NCBI GenBank assembly: GCA_035536185.1
Contig: DATLOM010000078.1
Span: 1 to 17,174, forward strand
Direction: 5' to 3'
Length of the DNA stretch: 17,174 nucleotides
From: GCA-2861595 sp035536185
Lineage (GTDB): Bacteria > Actinomycetota > Acidimicrobiia > Acidimicrobiales > GCA-2861595
A model generated the notes under the pieces. That model did not search any database. It had not been told where the DNA came from and saw only the letters and a program-made list of their open reading frames with translations. The position numbers and the translations under genes are program-made. Shown here piece after piece: positions 1 to 8,006 of the stretch. The first letter of the stretch is position 1. The number at the start of each line of letters is the position of its first letter.

Positions 1-212
1 GCAAGAAGTTCAAGCTCCAGTGGGACCACGTCGAGCCCGTCTGTGCCGGGGGGGTGACCAGCTTCGACAACGAAGACCCCAAGTGCTGGGAGTGCCACGC
101 CAAGAAGTGCGACGAGGAGCGGGCCGCTGGCCTCTACAAGAGACGGACATGCCCGCCGAAATCGGGCGAAGGCGAAGAAGAAGGGAGAAAGTACGATGTC
201 GTTGATGGATGA
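1..212 (+). CDS. HNH-endonuclease-like protein, C-terminal end (5' truncated by window edge)
   Basis: The open frame has codons beginning at position 3 and stops with TGA at 210-212, so only the last 69 residues are visible. Near the left edge it reads K-L-Q-W-D-H-V-E-P-V-C-A-G-G, then F-D-N and C-W-E-C-H-A-K-K-C. This is the pattern of an HNH/McrA-type nuclease: the DH pair supplies the catalytic His, an Asn follows, and paired cysteines would hold a structural zinc. The tail after the last Cys is charged and Lys/Glu-rich. The gene ends 17 bases inside the next gene, which suggests translational coupling. The substrate, and whether this is a restriction, homing or helicase-linked nuclease, cannot be told from the fragment. 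The family call is fairly sure; the exact role is unknown. Confidence 0.6.
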   Translation, partial: KKFKLQWDHVEPVCAGGVTSFDNEDPKCWECHAKKCDEERAAGLYKRRTCPPKSGEGEEEGRKYDVVDG

Positions 213-1062
213 GGTCGAGCGCAGGCGCTTCCTTGACACCATGCGTGCCGATGCGGACTTCCGCGCCGCGGTACGACGCGAGCTTCTCAGTGAGGAGCTC
301 CTCAACCTTCCGCAGGCCGTCGCTGGGCTGACGGAGACCGTCTCCACGCTTGTCGACGTAGTTGCTGGGCAGGGGCAGGAGATCGTCAACCTGACGTCGA
401 CGGTCGCCAACCTTGCCGATGTAGTTGCTGGGCATGGGCGGGAGATCGTCAACCTGACGTCGACGGTCGCCAACCTTGCCGATGTAGTTGCTGAGCATGG
501 GCGGGAGATCGTCAGCCTGACGTCGACGGTCGCCACCCTCGTTGACATCGTCGCCGAACAGCGCGCGGATTTCACGGTGTTGGTGGCAGAGGTTCGGAAC
601 TACATGGAGCGGACGATCACGCTGGTGGGGGACGGCTTCGCTGCGGCGCGCGCTGATACCAGCCAGCTGCGTGCAGAGGTCACCGGGTTGGGGACAGAAA
701 TGAGGAATCACATCACCCGGTTGCGGACCGACATGATCCAGCTGCGGGCGGACATGACCCAGTTGCGGACCGACATGGAGACCGGCTTCACGGCTGTCGC
801 CGCCAGGTTCGACCAGGTCAACGCCGAGATCATCGAGCTCAGGAGCAACATGTCGTCGGGCTTCAGTGCCGTCGATGCCGGGTTCGAACAGGTCGAAGCG
901 AGGTTCGAACAGATCGATGTCAGGTTCGAACAGGTCGAATCGAGGTTGGAACAGATCGATGTCAGGTTCGAACAGGTCGATAGCAGGTTCGACCAGGTGA
1001 ATGCGAGGTTCGACCACGTGGACGGTGAGATACGAATGATCAAAGACCGGCTTGCATCGTAA
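196..1062 (+). CDS. Repeat-rich coiled-coil protein, function unknown
   Basis: The protein has 288 residues, with no signal peptide and no membrane span. Residues 1-45 form a charged helical head (R-R-R-F-L-D-T-M-R-A-D-A-D-F-R-A-A-V-R). A triplicated 21-residue unit (V-V-A-G-x-G-x-E-I-V-N-L-T-S-T-V-A-N-L-A-D type) follows at about 55-117. Then come Q-L-R-x-D-M heptads (about 156-195) and seven heptads of the form R-F-E-Q-V-(E/D)-x near the C-terminus. All are multiples of seven residues, as expected for a long, probably oligomeric coiled coil. ATG 196 is chosen because AGGGAG at 182-187 lies 8 bases upstream. It overlaps the HNH-like gene by 17 bases, so the two are probably co-translated. 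The head resembles a family of cytoplasmic coiled-coil proteins I cannot name with confidence. It could be a scaffold, a partner of the nuclease, or a phage-derived structural protein; none is proven. Confidence 0.75.
   Translation: MSLMDEVERRRFLDTMRADADFRAAVRRELLSEELLNLPQAVAGLTETVSTLVDVVAGQGQEIVNLTSTVANLADVVAGHGREIVNLTSTVANLADVVAEHGREIVSLTSTVATLVDIVAEQRADFTVLVAEVRNYMERTITLVGDGFAAARADTSQLRAEVTGLGTEMRNHITRLRTDMIQLRADMTQLRTDMETGFTAVAARFDQVNAEIIELRSNMSSGFSAVDAGFEQVEARFEQIDVRFEQVESRLEQIDVRFEQVDSRFDQVNARFDHVDGEIRMIKDRLAS
358..546 (+). repeat. Three tandem 63-bp repeats inside the coiled-coil gene
   Basis: The units are 358-420, 421-483 and 484-546. Units 1 and 2 differ at only a few bases and unit 3 drifts at its 3' end. 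Each unit encodes 21 residues (three heptads), so gain or loss of a unit keeps both the reading frame and the coiled-coil register. The near identity of units 1 and 2 at DNA level points to recent duplication. Confidence 0.9.
880..1026 (+). repeat. Seven tandem 21-bp heptad repeats inside the coiled-coil gene
   Basis: The 21-base units start at 880, 901, 922, 943, 964, 985 and 1006. The core is (A/G)GGTTCGA(A/C)CAGRTCGA with variable last codons, encoding one heptad each (R-F-E-Q-V-E-A, R-F-E-Q-I-D-V, and so on). Alternate units (901/943 and 922/964) match each other best, which suggests an earlier 42-bp duplication unit. Confidence 0.9.
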
Positions 1063-1119
1063 GTTTCCCCTGGGCAGAAGACCGGCCGGCGCAGCGACGG
1101 TTGACGCCGCGGCGTTGGC

Positions 1120-1131
1120 TACCTTGAACTG
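1120..1131 (+). promoter_or_regulatory. Putative -10 element for leaderless dapB transcript
   Basis: TACCTT at 1120-1125 fits the actinobacterial TANNNT -10 hexamer and is followed by exactly six bases before the dapB ATG at 1132. Transcription would then start at or next to the A of ATG. No Shine-Dalgarno sequence precedes the ATG, which agrees with a leaderless mRNA. TTGACG lies at 1101-1106 but only 13 bases upstream, so it is an imperfect -35. Confidence 0.45.
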
Positions 1132-1902
1132 ATGGTGCGTGTCGGGGTCTTCGGAGCGGGGGGCAGGATGGGCGCCACCGTGTGCCGGGCCGTGGTCGAC
1201 GATCCTGAGTTGGAGCTGGTGGCCGCCGTGGATCCGCATCACGGCGGCGCGCAGGTGTGTGGAGTGGAGGTCTCCGATTCCGCCGACGCACTGGAGCGGG
1301 CCGGTGCCGAGGTGGCCGTGGACTTCACCGTTGCCGCCGCCGCCCGGGAGAACTTGCGCTGGTGCGCGGACCATGGGGTCCACGCGGTAGTCGGCACTAC
1401 CGGGCTGACCGACGATGACCTGGAGGAAGTGCGGGCGCGGTTCGACGCGGCGAAGGCCAACGTGCTGATCGCGCCGAACTTCGCCATCGGGGCCGTGCTC
1501 ATGATGCGATTTGCCGAGCTGGCCGCCCCGTGGTTCGAGACGGCCGAGGTGATCGAGCTGCATCACGACAACAAGAAGGACGCCCCGTCGGGCACCGCCA
1601 TGCGGACCATGGAGCGCATGGCCGCGGCCTCGGACAAGTGGGGGAGCGACCCCACGACGACCACGGTGGTCCCCGGCGCCCGGGGAGGCGAGGGGCCCGC
1701 CGGCATCCGCGTCCACTCCGTCCGGTTGCGGGGACTGGTGGCCCACCAGGAGGTGCTGCTCGGCACCACTGGCGAGAGCCTCACCATCCGCCACGACTCC
1801 TACGACCGCTCGTCGTTCATGCCCGGTGTAGTGCTCGCCGTCAAGGAGGTGGGTGGCCGGCCCGGCCTCACCCTCGGCCTGGACCCCCTGCTCGGCCTCT
1901 GA
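1132..1902 (+). CDS. dapB: 4-hydroxy-tetrahydrodipicolinate reductase
   Basis: This cytoplasmic enzyme reduces the DapA product with NAD(P)H to tetrahydrodipicolinate, in the diaminopimelate/lysine pathway that feeds peptidoglycan. The 256 residues are a normal full length. The Rossmann nucleotide-binding motif GAGGRMG lies at 8-14, V-V-G-T-T-G at 86-91, A-P-N-F-A-I-G at 114-120, and the catalytic/substrate signature E-L-H-H-D-N-K-K-D-A-P-S-G-T-A at 142-156. The C-terminal part carries H-S-V-R-L-R-G, G-E-x-L-T-I-R-H-D-S and S-F-M-P-G-V, all typical of DapB. The ATG at 1132 has no ribosome-binding site but has a -10-like hexamer six bases upstream, so it may be leaderless. The gene stands alone on the plus strand and converges on livF with a 21-base gap. 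dapA lies about 7 kb downstream. Confidence 0.97.
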   Translation: MVRVGVFGAGGRMGATVCRAVVDDPELELVAAVDPHHGGAQVCGVEVSDSADALERAGAEVAVDFTVAAAARENLRWCADHGVHAVVGTTGLTDDDLEEVRARFDAAKANVLIAPNFAIGAVLMMRFAELAAPWFETAEVIELHHDNKKDAPSGTAMRTMERMAAASDKWGSDPTTTTVVPGARGGEGPAGIRVHSVRLRGLVAHQEVLLGTTGESLTIRHDSYDRSSFMPGVVLAVKEVGGRPGLTLGLDPLLGL

Positions 1903-1909
1903 GGAGGCC
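1894..1909. terminator. GC-rich hairpin spanning the dapB stop codon, between convergent genes
   Basis: GGCCTC (1894-1899), loop TGAG (1900-1903) and GAGGCC (1904-1909) form a perfect 6-bp stem. The dapB stop codon TGA lies in the loop. It sits between convergent dapB and livF and would fold on either strand. No T-tract follows on either side, so it would be a U-less terminator or only a 3'-end stabiliser. The structure is clear; termination activity is inferred. Confidence 0.4.
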
Positions 1910-1923
1910 AGGAGCCAGTTGCC

Positions 1924-2648
<725 letters not shown>

Positions 2649-2652
<4 letters not shown>

Positions 2653-3413
2653 CCGGCCGGCGCTCCGAGGTAGGCCTCGACCACCCGGGGGTCGGCCTGC
2701 ACCTCGGCCGGCGTGCCTTCGACGAGCTTGCGGCCCTGCACGAGGACGGCGACCCGGTCGCACAGTCCGAAGATGAACCTCATGTCGTGCTCGATCACCG
2801 CGACCGACACTCCGGTCTCCCGGATGCGCCGGACCAGGTCGGCGGCCGAGCGGGTCTCCTGCGGGTTCATGCCGGCCCTGGGCTCGTCGAGGAGAAGCAG
2901 GCCCGGCTCCGTGGCCAGCGCCCTCGAGATCTCGAGCCGGCGCTGGTCGCCGTAGGACAGGTTCTTGGCCAGCTCACCGCCCGCCGGGCCGAGCCCGACG
3001 AAGACCAGGAGCTCACGGGCCCGCTCGTACGACTCCTTTTCCTCGCGGCGGAACCTCGGTCCCCGCCCGATGGCCGAGGCGAGGCCGACGCTGGTACGGC
3101 AGTGGCGCCCGACCAGGACGTTCTCGAACGCCGTCATGTTGGGGAACAGCCGGATGTTCTGGAAGGTGCGGGCCAGACCGGCCCGGGTGAAGCGGTCGGG
3201 TCGTCCGGCCAGCCGCTCGCCACGGAACCGGATCTCGCCGCTGGTAGGCGTCTCGAGGCCGCTCAGGCAGTTGAACAGCGTGGTCTTGCCGGCGCCGTTC
3301 GGTCCGATGACGCCAACGATCTCACCCGGCGCCACGTCGAGGTCCACGGAGTCGACTGCGAGCAGCCCCCCGAACCGCTTGGTCACGCCCCGGACAGCCA
3401 GCAGGGCGGTCAT
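2649..3413 (-). CDS. livG: Branched-chain amino-acid-type ABC transporter, ATP-binding protein LivG
   Basis: This is the second nucleotide-binding subunit, 254 residues, a normal length. It has Walker A G-P-N-G-A-G-K-T at 37-44, a Q-loop in R-T-F-Q-N at 82-86, the LivG-type insertion with N-I-R-L-F-P-N-M-T, a signature read as L-S-Y-G-D-Q at 152-157, Walker B G-L-L-L-L-D-E-P at 171-178, D-loop A-G-M-N-P, and switch His in E-H-D near 209. The C-terminal G-x-P-x-E-V-x-x-D-P-x-V-x-x-A-Y-L-G is characteristic of LivG. Its ATG at 3413 overlaps the livM stop (ATGA), and its stop overlaps the livF GTG, so translation is probably coupled through the operon. Confidence 0.95.
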
Positions 3414-5053
3414 GGTGCGACGGGCCTGCCGGGTGGCGCTCCCGTCGCGCCGGCGACCCCCTCCGGCGCCTCTTCGCGCAGCTCCCGCTGGCGGCGCCGG
3501 CTGGGAGCCATGCCCTCGGGCCGCAGGCGCATCATCAGGATGAGGGCGATCCCGAACAGCAGGAGCCGCTTGTCCTGAAAGGCCCTCAGCTTCTCCGGGA
3601 TGATGAACAGCGCAGCCGAGCCGAGCAGCGCACCGCGCACGGTGCCCATACCGCCCAGCACGACGGCGGCGACCAGGAGGATCGATTCGAGGAAGGTGTA
3701 GGAGTCCGGTGAGACCTGACTGGTGACATGGGCGTTGACCGTGCCGGCGGCGCCGGCGAGGAAGGCGCCGATGGCGAAGGCCATCAACTTCAGGCGAACC
3801 GTGTCGACGCCGCTGGCGGCAGCGGCGAGCTCGTCCTCCCGAATGGCGACCCAGGCCCGCCCGATGCGGCTGTCGTCGAGACGGGTGAACACGAGGATGG
3901 CGGCGGCCAGCAGCAACAGCTCCACGAAGTAGTAGTTGGCGAACCCCGGCAGGCTCACTCCGAAAACCGTGTGGGCCTCTCCGAGGTTGACGGAGCCGAT
4001 GGCCAGGTCCGGTACGCCGGAGATGCCGTTCGGCCCCCCGGTGAGGCCGTCCCAGTTGTTGGCCGTGATCCGGAAGATCTCACCGAACCCGAGGGTGACG
4101 ATGGCCAGGTAATCGCCGCGCAAGCGAAGAGTGGGAGCGCCGATCACCAGCCCGAACACGGCGGCGATGGTGCCTCCCAGCAGGATGACCAGCAGGAACG
4201 GCAGGTGGACGTGGACCGTGGTCAAGGTGGCATCGGCGAAGAGGGCCCCTACGTATGCGCCCACACCGAAGAAGGCGACATAGCCCAGGTCGAGGAGCCC
4301 GGCCAGGCCCACCACCACGTTGAGCCCGATGGCGGCGACGGCGAAGACGCCGATGGAGGCGAAGACGCGGATCCAGTAGGAGTTGCCCTCCTGGGTGAAG
4401 GGAAAGGCGATGGCCACGGCGGCGGTCAGCACCATCGCCAGCCGCACGCGGCGGGTGAAGAGAGATGACATCCAGTCGAAGAGGCCGAGGTGGTGGAGCG
4501 ACACCGAGGCGAAGCCGACGAACACGAGGAACGAGATGAACCGGCTGGATTCCTCGATCCGTAGCCCCCACACCACGAGCCCGAGAACGGCCAGCAGACC
4601 CGTCGCCATGGCGGAGGCCTCGATCGGCGCCGGCAGCTGTCGCCATTCTTCGCCGGGTGGCCGGTCGGTGGGCAGGAGGAAGGCGCCCGCGGCGATGGCG
4701 CCGGCGCCGGCAAGTGCCAGCCAGGCGCCCCAGGCCACGCCGCCGAGCGCACCGCCCTCGCCGGCTATCGCCACCACGTTGACCCCCACCACGGCCAGCG
4801 ATCCAAGTCCCACGGAGAGCCCGGTCTGACGCCGCCCCCTCACGTCGAACACGATCACCATGGCGGCGACGCCAAGAGCCAGGGCGAACAGCCTGGCTCC
4901 TCCAGCAAAGCCCCCGAGCGACATCTTGCCGGGGAAGCCGGCGAATGTGGCCCACGGCGAGAAGGCGGCGAGGATGAGGGTTACGGCGCCGGTGAGGGCG
5001 AGAGCTGTCGCACGACCCCCAGTTCGAATCCGACCGCGAACCCGGGCTCTCAT
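3410..5053 (-). CDS. livM: Branched-chain amino-acid-type ABC transporter permease LivM with long N-terminal membrane extension
   Basis: This is the membrane permease partner of LivH. The LivM core occupies about residues 205-515: I-G-L-N-V-V-V-G-L-A-G-L-L-D-L-G at about 242-257, G-A-P-T-L-R-L-R-G-D-Y-L-A-I-V-T-L-G-F-G-E at about 305-325, G-G-P-N-G-I at about 339-344, and I-G-R-A-W-V-A-I-R-E-D-E at about 397-408, all hallmarks of the family. The protein has 547 residues; most LivM proteins have about 300-425. The extra 200 residues at the N-terminus hold about five or six hydrophobic spans, with a motif S-P-W-A-T-F-A-G near 32-39 that I do not recognise from LivM. ATG 5053 is chosen because it overlaps the livH stop (ATGA). 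The C-terminal 35 residues are charged and then Gly/Pro-rich, and probably cytoplasmic. Confidence 0.92.
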   Translation of the reverse strand: MRARVRGRIRTGGRATALALTGAVTLILAAFSPWATFAGFPGKMSLGGFAGGARLFALALGVAAMVIVFDVRGRRQTGLSVGLGSLAVVGVNVVAIAGEGGALGGVAWGAWLALAGAGAIAAGAFLLPTDRPPGEEWRQLPAPIEASAMATGLLAVLGLVVWGLRIEESSRFISFLVFVGFASVSLHHLGLFDWMSSLFTRRVRLAMVLTAAVAIAFPFTQEGNSYWIRVFASIGVFAVAAIGLNVVVGLAGLLDLGYVAFFGVGAYVGALFADATLTTVHVHLPFLLVILLGGTIAAVFGLVIGAPTLRLRGDYLAIVTLGFGEIFRITANNWDGLTGGPNGISGVPDLAIGSVNLGEAHTVFGVSLPGFANYYFVELLLLAAAILVFTRLDDSRIGRAWVAIREDELAAAASGVDTVRLKLMAFAIGAFLAGAAGTVNAHVTSQVSPDSYTFLESILLVAAVVLGGMGTVRGALLGSAALFIIPEKLRAFQDKRLLLFGIALILMMRLRPEGMAPSRRRQRELREEAPEGVAGATGAPPGRPVAP

Positions 5054-5967
5054 GCTCTCGTCGCGACCCGCTCTCCCAGCAACCCACCCGGGCGGGCCAC
5101 CAGCACGACGATGAGCACCACGAAGGCCCACACGTCCTTCCACGACGACCCGTGGGGCACGTACTGCGTGGCCATGACCTCCACGATGCCGAGCACGAAG
5201 CCGCCGAGAACGGCGCCGCCGATGTTCCCGATGCCCCCGAGGACGGCGGCGGTGAAGGCCTTGAGACCGGCCAGGAAGCCGATGCGGAAGTCGATCTGGG
5301 CGAAGCGCATCCCCTGCATGACCCCGGCGACCGCAGCCAGAGCGGCCCCGATCACGAACGTGACCACGATCACGCGGTCGATGTTGATGCCCATGAGGCG
5401 GGCGCTCTCCGGGTCCTGGGAGGTGGCCCTCATGGCCTTGCCCATCCGGGTCCGCTTGACGAAGAGCTGAAGGGCGATCATGAGGCTGACGGCGGTCACG
5501 ACGACGAACACCGAGATCCACGCGATGGTCACACCGGCGACTTCGAAGGTGCCCGACGAGATCAGTTGCGGGAAGGGCTGCTGGCGCTTGCCCCCGGGAT
5601 AGAACAGGCGGACGGCCTCCTGCAGGAAGATGGACACCCCGATGGCGGTGATGAGCGGTGCCAGCCGTGGCGCGTTCCGGAGAGGCCGGTAGGCCAGCCG
5701 CTCCACGGCCACGGCCACGCCCACGGCCACGGCGATGGCGACGATCATCACGGCCGGCAGCGCGATCCAGGGATTGCCTGCCATGGACGCCGGCAGCCAG
5801 TAGCGGTAGACGGTGAGGCCCCCGAAGGCACCCACCATGAAGATCTCCCCGTGGGCGAAGTTGATCAGCTGGATGATCCCGTAGACCATCGTGTAGCCGA
5901 GGGCGATGAGCCCATAGGTGGCGCCCAGCACCGTGCCGTTCACCAGCTGCTGGACGAACTGTCTCAT
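5050..5967 (-). CDS. livH: Branched-chain amino-acid-type ABC transporter permease LivH
   Basis: This is an integral membrane permease of 305 residues, a typical length. Recognisable family segments are L-N-G-T-V-L-G-A-T-Y-G-L-I-A-L-G-Y-T-M-V-Y-G-like helix 1, I-N-F-A-H-G-E-I-F-M, V-E-R-L-A-Y-R-P-L-R, the cytoplasmic loop R-A-T-S-Q-D-P-E-S-A-R-L-M-G-I-N, and A-A-V-L-G-G-I-G-N-I-G-G-A-V-L-G-G near the C-terminus. It starts 24 bases after livK ends. No good ribosome-binding site is visible in that gap, and a hairpin fills most of it. Its stop overlaps the livM ATG by four bases. Confidence 0.95.
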   Translation of the reverse strand: MRQFVQQLVNGTVLGATYGLIALGYTMVYGIIQLINFAHGEIFMVGAFGGLTVYRYWLPASMAGNPWIALPAVMIVAIAVAVGVAVAVERLAYRPLRNAPRLAPLITAIGVSIFLQEAVRLFYPGGKRQQPFPQLISSGTFEVAGVTIAWISVFVVVTAVSLMIALQLFVKRTRMGKAMRATSQDPESARLMGINIDRVIVVTFVIGAALAAVAGVMQGMRFAQIDFRIGFLAGLKAFTAAVLGGIGNIGGAVLGGFVLGIVEVMATQYVPHGSSWKDVWAFVVLIVVLVARPGGLLGERVATRA

Positions 5968-5998
5968 GGGCTCAGCGCTGAAGGCGCAGGGTCAGCCC
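5968..5998 (-). other. Intercistronic hairpin between livK and livH
   Basis: On the minus-strand RNA the outer arms GGGCT (5998-5994) and AGCCC (5972-5968) pair, and an inner stem GCGC/GCGC (5987-5984 with 5978-5975) closes a five-base loop. It begins at the livK stop and ends immediately before the livH ATG. In other binding-protein-dependent importers, hairpins at this junction protect the upstream message and let the binding protein be made in excess. That role is inferred here. Confidence 0.35.
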
Positions 5999-7224
5999 TC
6001 GAACTCTCCGGTCTTGACCGCCTTGAATGAACCGGATTCGACCTTGTACATGGTGAGGGTCCTGGCCACGGCGTCACCGAACTCGTCGAAGGCGACCTTG
6101 CCGCTGGTGCCGTCGAAGCTGACCTTGCCCACGGCCTCGACGATCCTCTTTCGAACACTCTCGTCAACCGCCTCGGCTGATCCGAGGGCGGTGGGCAGGG
6201 TTCTGATGATGGCGTTGGCCGCGTCGTAGGCCAGTGCCCCGTATGCCGAATGGCCGTCCTTGTAGCCGGCGGCCTTGTAGTCGGCGATGAAGGTCTTGGC
6301 CGACTCCAGGCTCTCGGGGGGAGCCCCGATGGAGGTGCCGTAGTCACCGTTGGCCTCCGCGCCCGCCGTCTTGATGTAGGTCGGGTCGACGATGCCGTCG
6401 CCGCCCATCAGCGGCACCTTGATGCCGGTGTTCTTGGCTTGCCTGGAGAGGAGCGAGGCCTCGGGGTACTCCCCTCCGTAGAAGATCAGCTGTGCGCCGG
6501 CGGAGCGGATCTTGCTCAGCACGGCGTTGAAGTCCTTGTCGCCGGTGTTGATGGTCTCGGTCGTAAGGACCGCGCCGCCATTCTTCTGGAACTGCCTTCC
6601 GAACGATTCGGACAGGCCCTGCCCGTAGGCCTTCTTGTCGTGGATGATCACGACCCTCGCGACCTTGAGGTCGTTCCACGCGTAATCGGCGGCGAACCCG
6701 CCTTGGAGCGAGTCGAGCGTTGCTGTGCGGAAGTAGTTGGAGAAGGGCCGTTTTGGGGCCGTCTTGAAGTCCTCGCCTCGCGTCAGGGTGTCGTTGGTGT
6801 TGGCCGGCGACACCTGAACGACATTGGCCTTCTGGAGCACGGGAGCAACCTGCAGGGCGACACTGGAGTTGTAGGTGCCCACGACCCCCACCACGGCCCG
6901 GTCGGACGCCAGCTTGGCCGCGGCCTGAGCACCCACGTCCGGCTTGGCCGCGTCGTCCTCGGCCGCCAGTTCGATCCGCCAGCCGGGGACGGCGTTGTTC
7001 TCATTGGCCTGCTTTATGGCCAGGTCGACGGAGTTCTTGATCCCCGTCCCGATAGCCGTCAGATCGCCCGACAGCGGGGCGATGACACCGATCTTGACGA
7101 CCTTGGCCGACTCTTCCTCGCCGGTCCCCCCGGTCTCCTCCTCGTCGTCACCGCAACCGGCGGCCAGCAACAGGGGAAGCAGTACGACCGACCCCCAGCG
7201 GCGGAACCTCTTCGATGCAGTCAT
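5992..7224 (-). CDS. livK: Branched-chain amino-acid-type ABC transporter, substrate-binding lipoprotein
   Basis: This extracytoplasmic receptor delivers substrate to LivH-LivM. The 410-residue protein starts at ATG 7224, preceded by AGGAG with a 7-base spacer. A lipoprotein signal peptide ends in the lipobox L-A-A-G-C (Cys24), followed by an acidic Glu/Gly/Thr linker to about residue 40. The type I periplasmic-binding fold then begins with V-K-I-G-V-I-A-P-L-S-G-D-L and continues through V-V-G-V-V-G-T-Y-N-S-S-V-A, Q-V-S-P-A-N-T-N-D-T-L-T, V-A-R-V-V-I-I-H-D-K-K-A-Y-G-Q-G and L-I-F-Y-G-G-E-Y-P-E-A, the usual Leu/Ile/Val/amide-binding pattern. It is the first liv gene and lies 74 bases after the DedA-type gene. 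The exact ligand cannot be read from sequence; livK is used in the broad family sense. Confidence 0.92.
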   Translation of the reverse strand: MTASKRFRRWGSVVLLPLLLAAGCGDDEEETGGTGEEESAKVVKIGVIAPLSGDLTAIGTGIKNSVDLAIKQANENNAVPGWRIELAAEDDAAKPDVGAQAAAKLASDRAVVGVVGTYNSSVALQVAPVLQKANVVQVSPANTNDTLTRGEDFKTAPKRPFSNYFRTATLDSLQGGFAADYAWNDLKVARVVIIHDKKAYGQGLSESFGRQFQKNGGAVLTTETINTGDKDFNAVLSKIRSAGAQLIFYGGEYPEASLLSRQAKNTGIKVPLMGGDGIVDPTYIKTAGAEANGDYGTSIGAPPESLESAKTFIADYKAAGYKDGHSAYGALAYDAANAIIRTLPTALGSAEAVDESVRKRIVEAVGKVSFDGTSGKVAFDEFGDAVARTLTMYKVESGSFKAVKTGEFEG

Positions 7225-7298
7225 CCTGATTCTCCTGTTCGACCGATTAGGGCACACTTCGGCCGCAACTCTTTCACAACCGGCTGCGGCGCGAGCGG

Positions 7299-8006
7299 CT
7301 ATCCCTTTTCCCGGTCGGCGGGAGGGTTCTCCCGTTCCGCCTCCAGCTCCTCCTCGATGGTGGAGATCGACTCGAGCTCGGACTTGCCCTGGCGGCGCTG
7401 CATGATGAGCCAGAGCACGGTGAACACGATGGAGATGATCGTGAGCGTCTTGTTGTTGTCGGCGTAGAAGCCGTTGACCGCTCCGAGGGGGCCGTCGAAG
7501 AACTCGGCGAACCGGTACAGCAGGCTCACGACGGTGATGGTCCCAGCGACGTTGAGAGCCAGGAACAAGAACGGGCTCATGCCGGTGGCGCCGGCCAGGA
7601 CGCACACGATGGCGCCGGGGAACAGGAAGACCATCAGCGGGGCCGCCTTGGCGAACCCCCTCTCCAGGCCCCGCACGAGGCCGCCGGAATCCGCCATCTT
7701 GCGCTCGATCCACCGGACGCCGGCGTCGCCGTACAGGTACCCGAGAAGGTAGAAGAGCGGGTCCGAGATCAGCCTGCGGATGGTGGCGACGAGGAGGAAG
7801 GGGACGAACGAGACCTTGTCGGCGGCCAGCAGCAGGTAGCGGTTCCTCGGCTCCATGGCCACCAGCAGGAGGGGGTGGTTCTTGAGCAGGCTCGGGTGGA
7901 ACATGTTGCCCAAGGTCCCGATCACCACCACGGCAAGGATGGGGCCGACGATGAGCGTGAGCGTCCGCCGGCTGGGCTTGGGGCGCGGCGACAGGCTGGC
8001 GTCCAC
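7299..8006 (-). CDS. DedA/VTT-domain (SNARE-associated-type) membrane protein
   Basis: The protein has 235 residues with hydrophobic spans at about 16-36, 56-76, 122-141, 145-166 and 187-203, and an acidic C-terminal tail rich in Glu. The segment D-P-L-F-Y-L-L-G-Y-L-Y-G-D-A-G (82-96) and the re-entrant-like F-P-G-A-I-V-C-V-L-A-G-A-T-G-M (129-143) fit the VTT/DedA family, which includes lipid scramblases and undecaprenyl-phosphate carriers. The Arg that often follows the Pro-Gly in classical DedA proteins is Ala here, so it may be a divergent subgroup. GTG 8006 is favoured because TAGCGT lies exactly six bases upstream, suggesting a leaderless start; an internal ATG at residue 35 is the alternative. 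It lies 74 bases upstream of livK on the same strand and may be co-transcribed with the importer. Confidence 0.7.
   Translation of the reverse strand: MDASLSPRPKPSRRTLTLIVGPILAVVVIGTLGNMFHPSLLKNHPLLLVAMEPRNRYLLLAADKVSFVPFLLVATIRRLISDPLFYLLGYLYGDAGVRWIERKMADSGGLVRGLERGFAKAAPLMVFLFPGAIVCVLAGATGMSPFLFLALNVAGTITVVSLLYRFAEFFDGPLGAVNGFYADNNKTLTIISIVFTVLWLIMQRRQGKSELESISTIEEELEAERENPPADREKG

Noticed and set aside
358..1026. CRISPR array or mobile-element repeats
   Set aside because: Repeats are head-to-tail without unique spacers, stay in one reading frame and encode heptads.
10..1794. Long minus-strand open frame of 594 codons opposite the coiled-coil gene and dapB
   Set aside because: It runs antisense to two well-supported genes, its repeats mirror the coding-strand repeats, and no family motif appears. 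It is a by-product of GC-rich codon bias.
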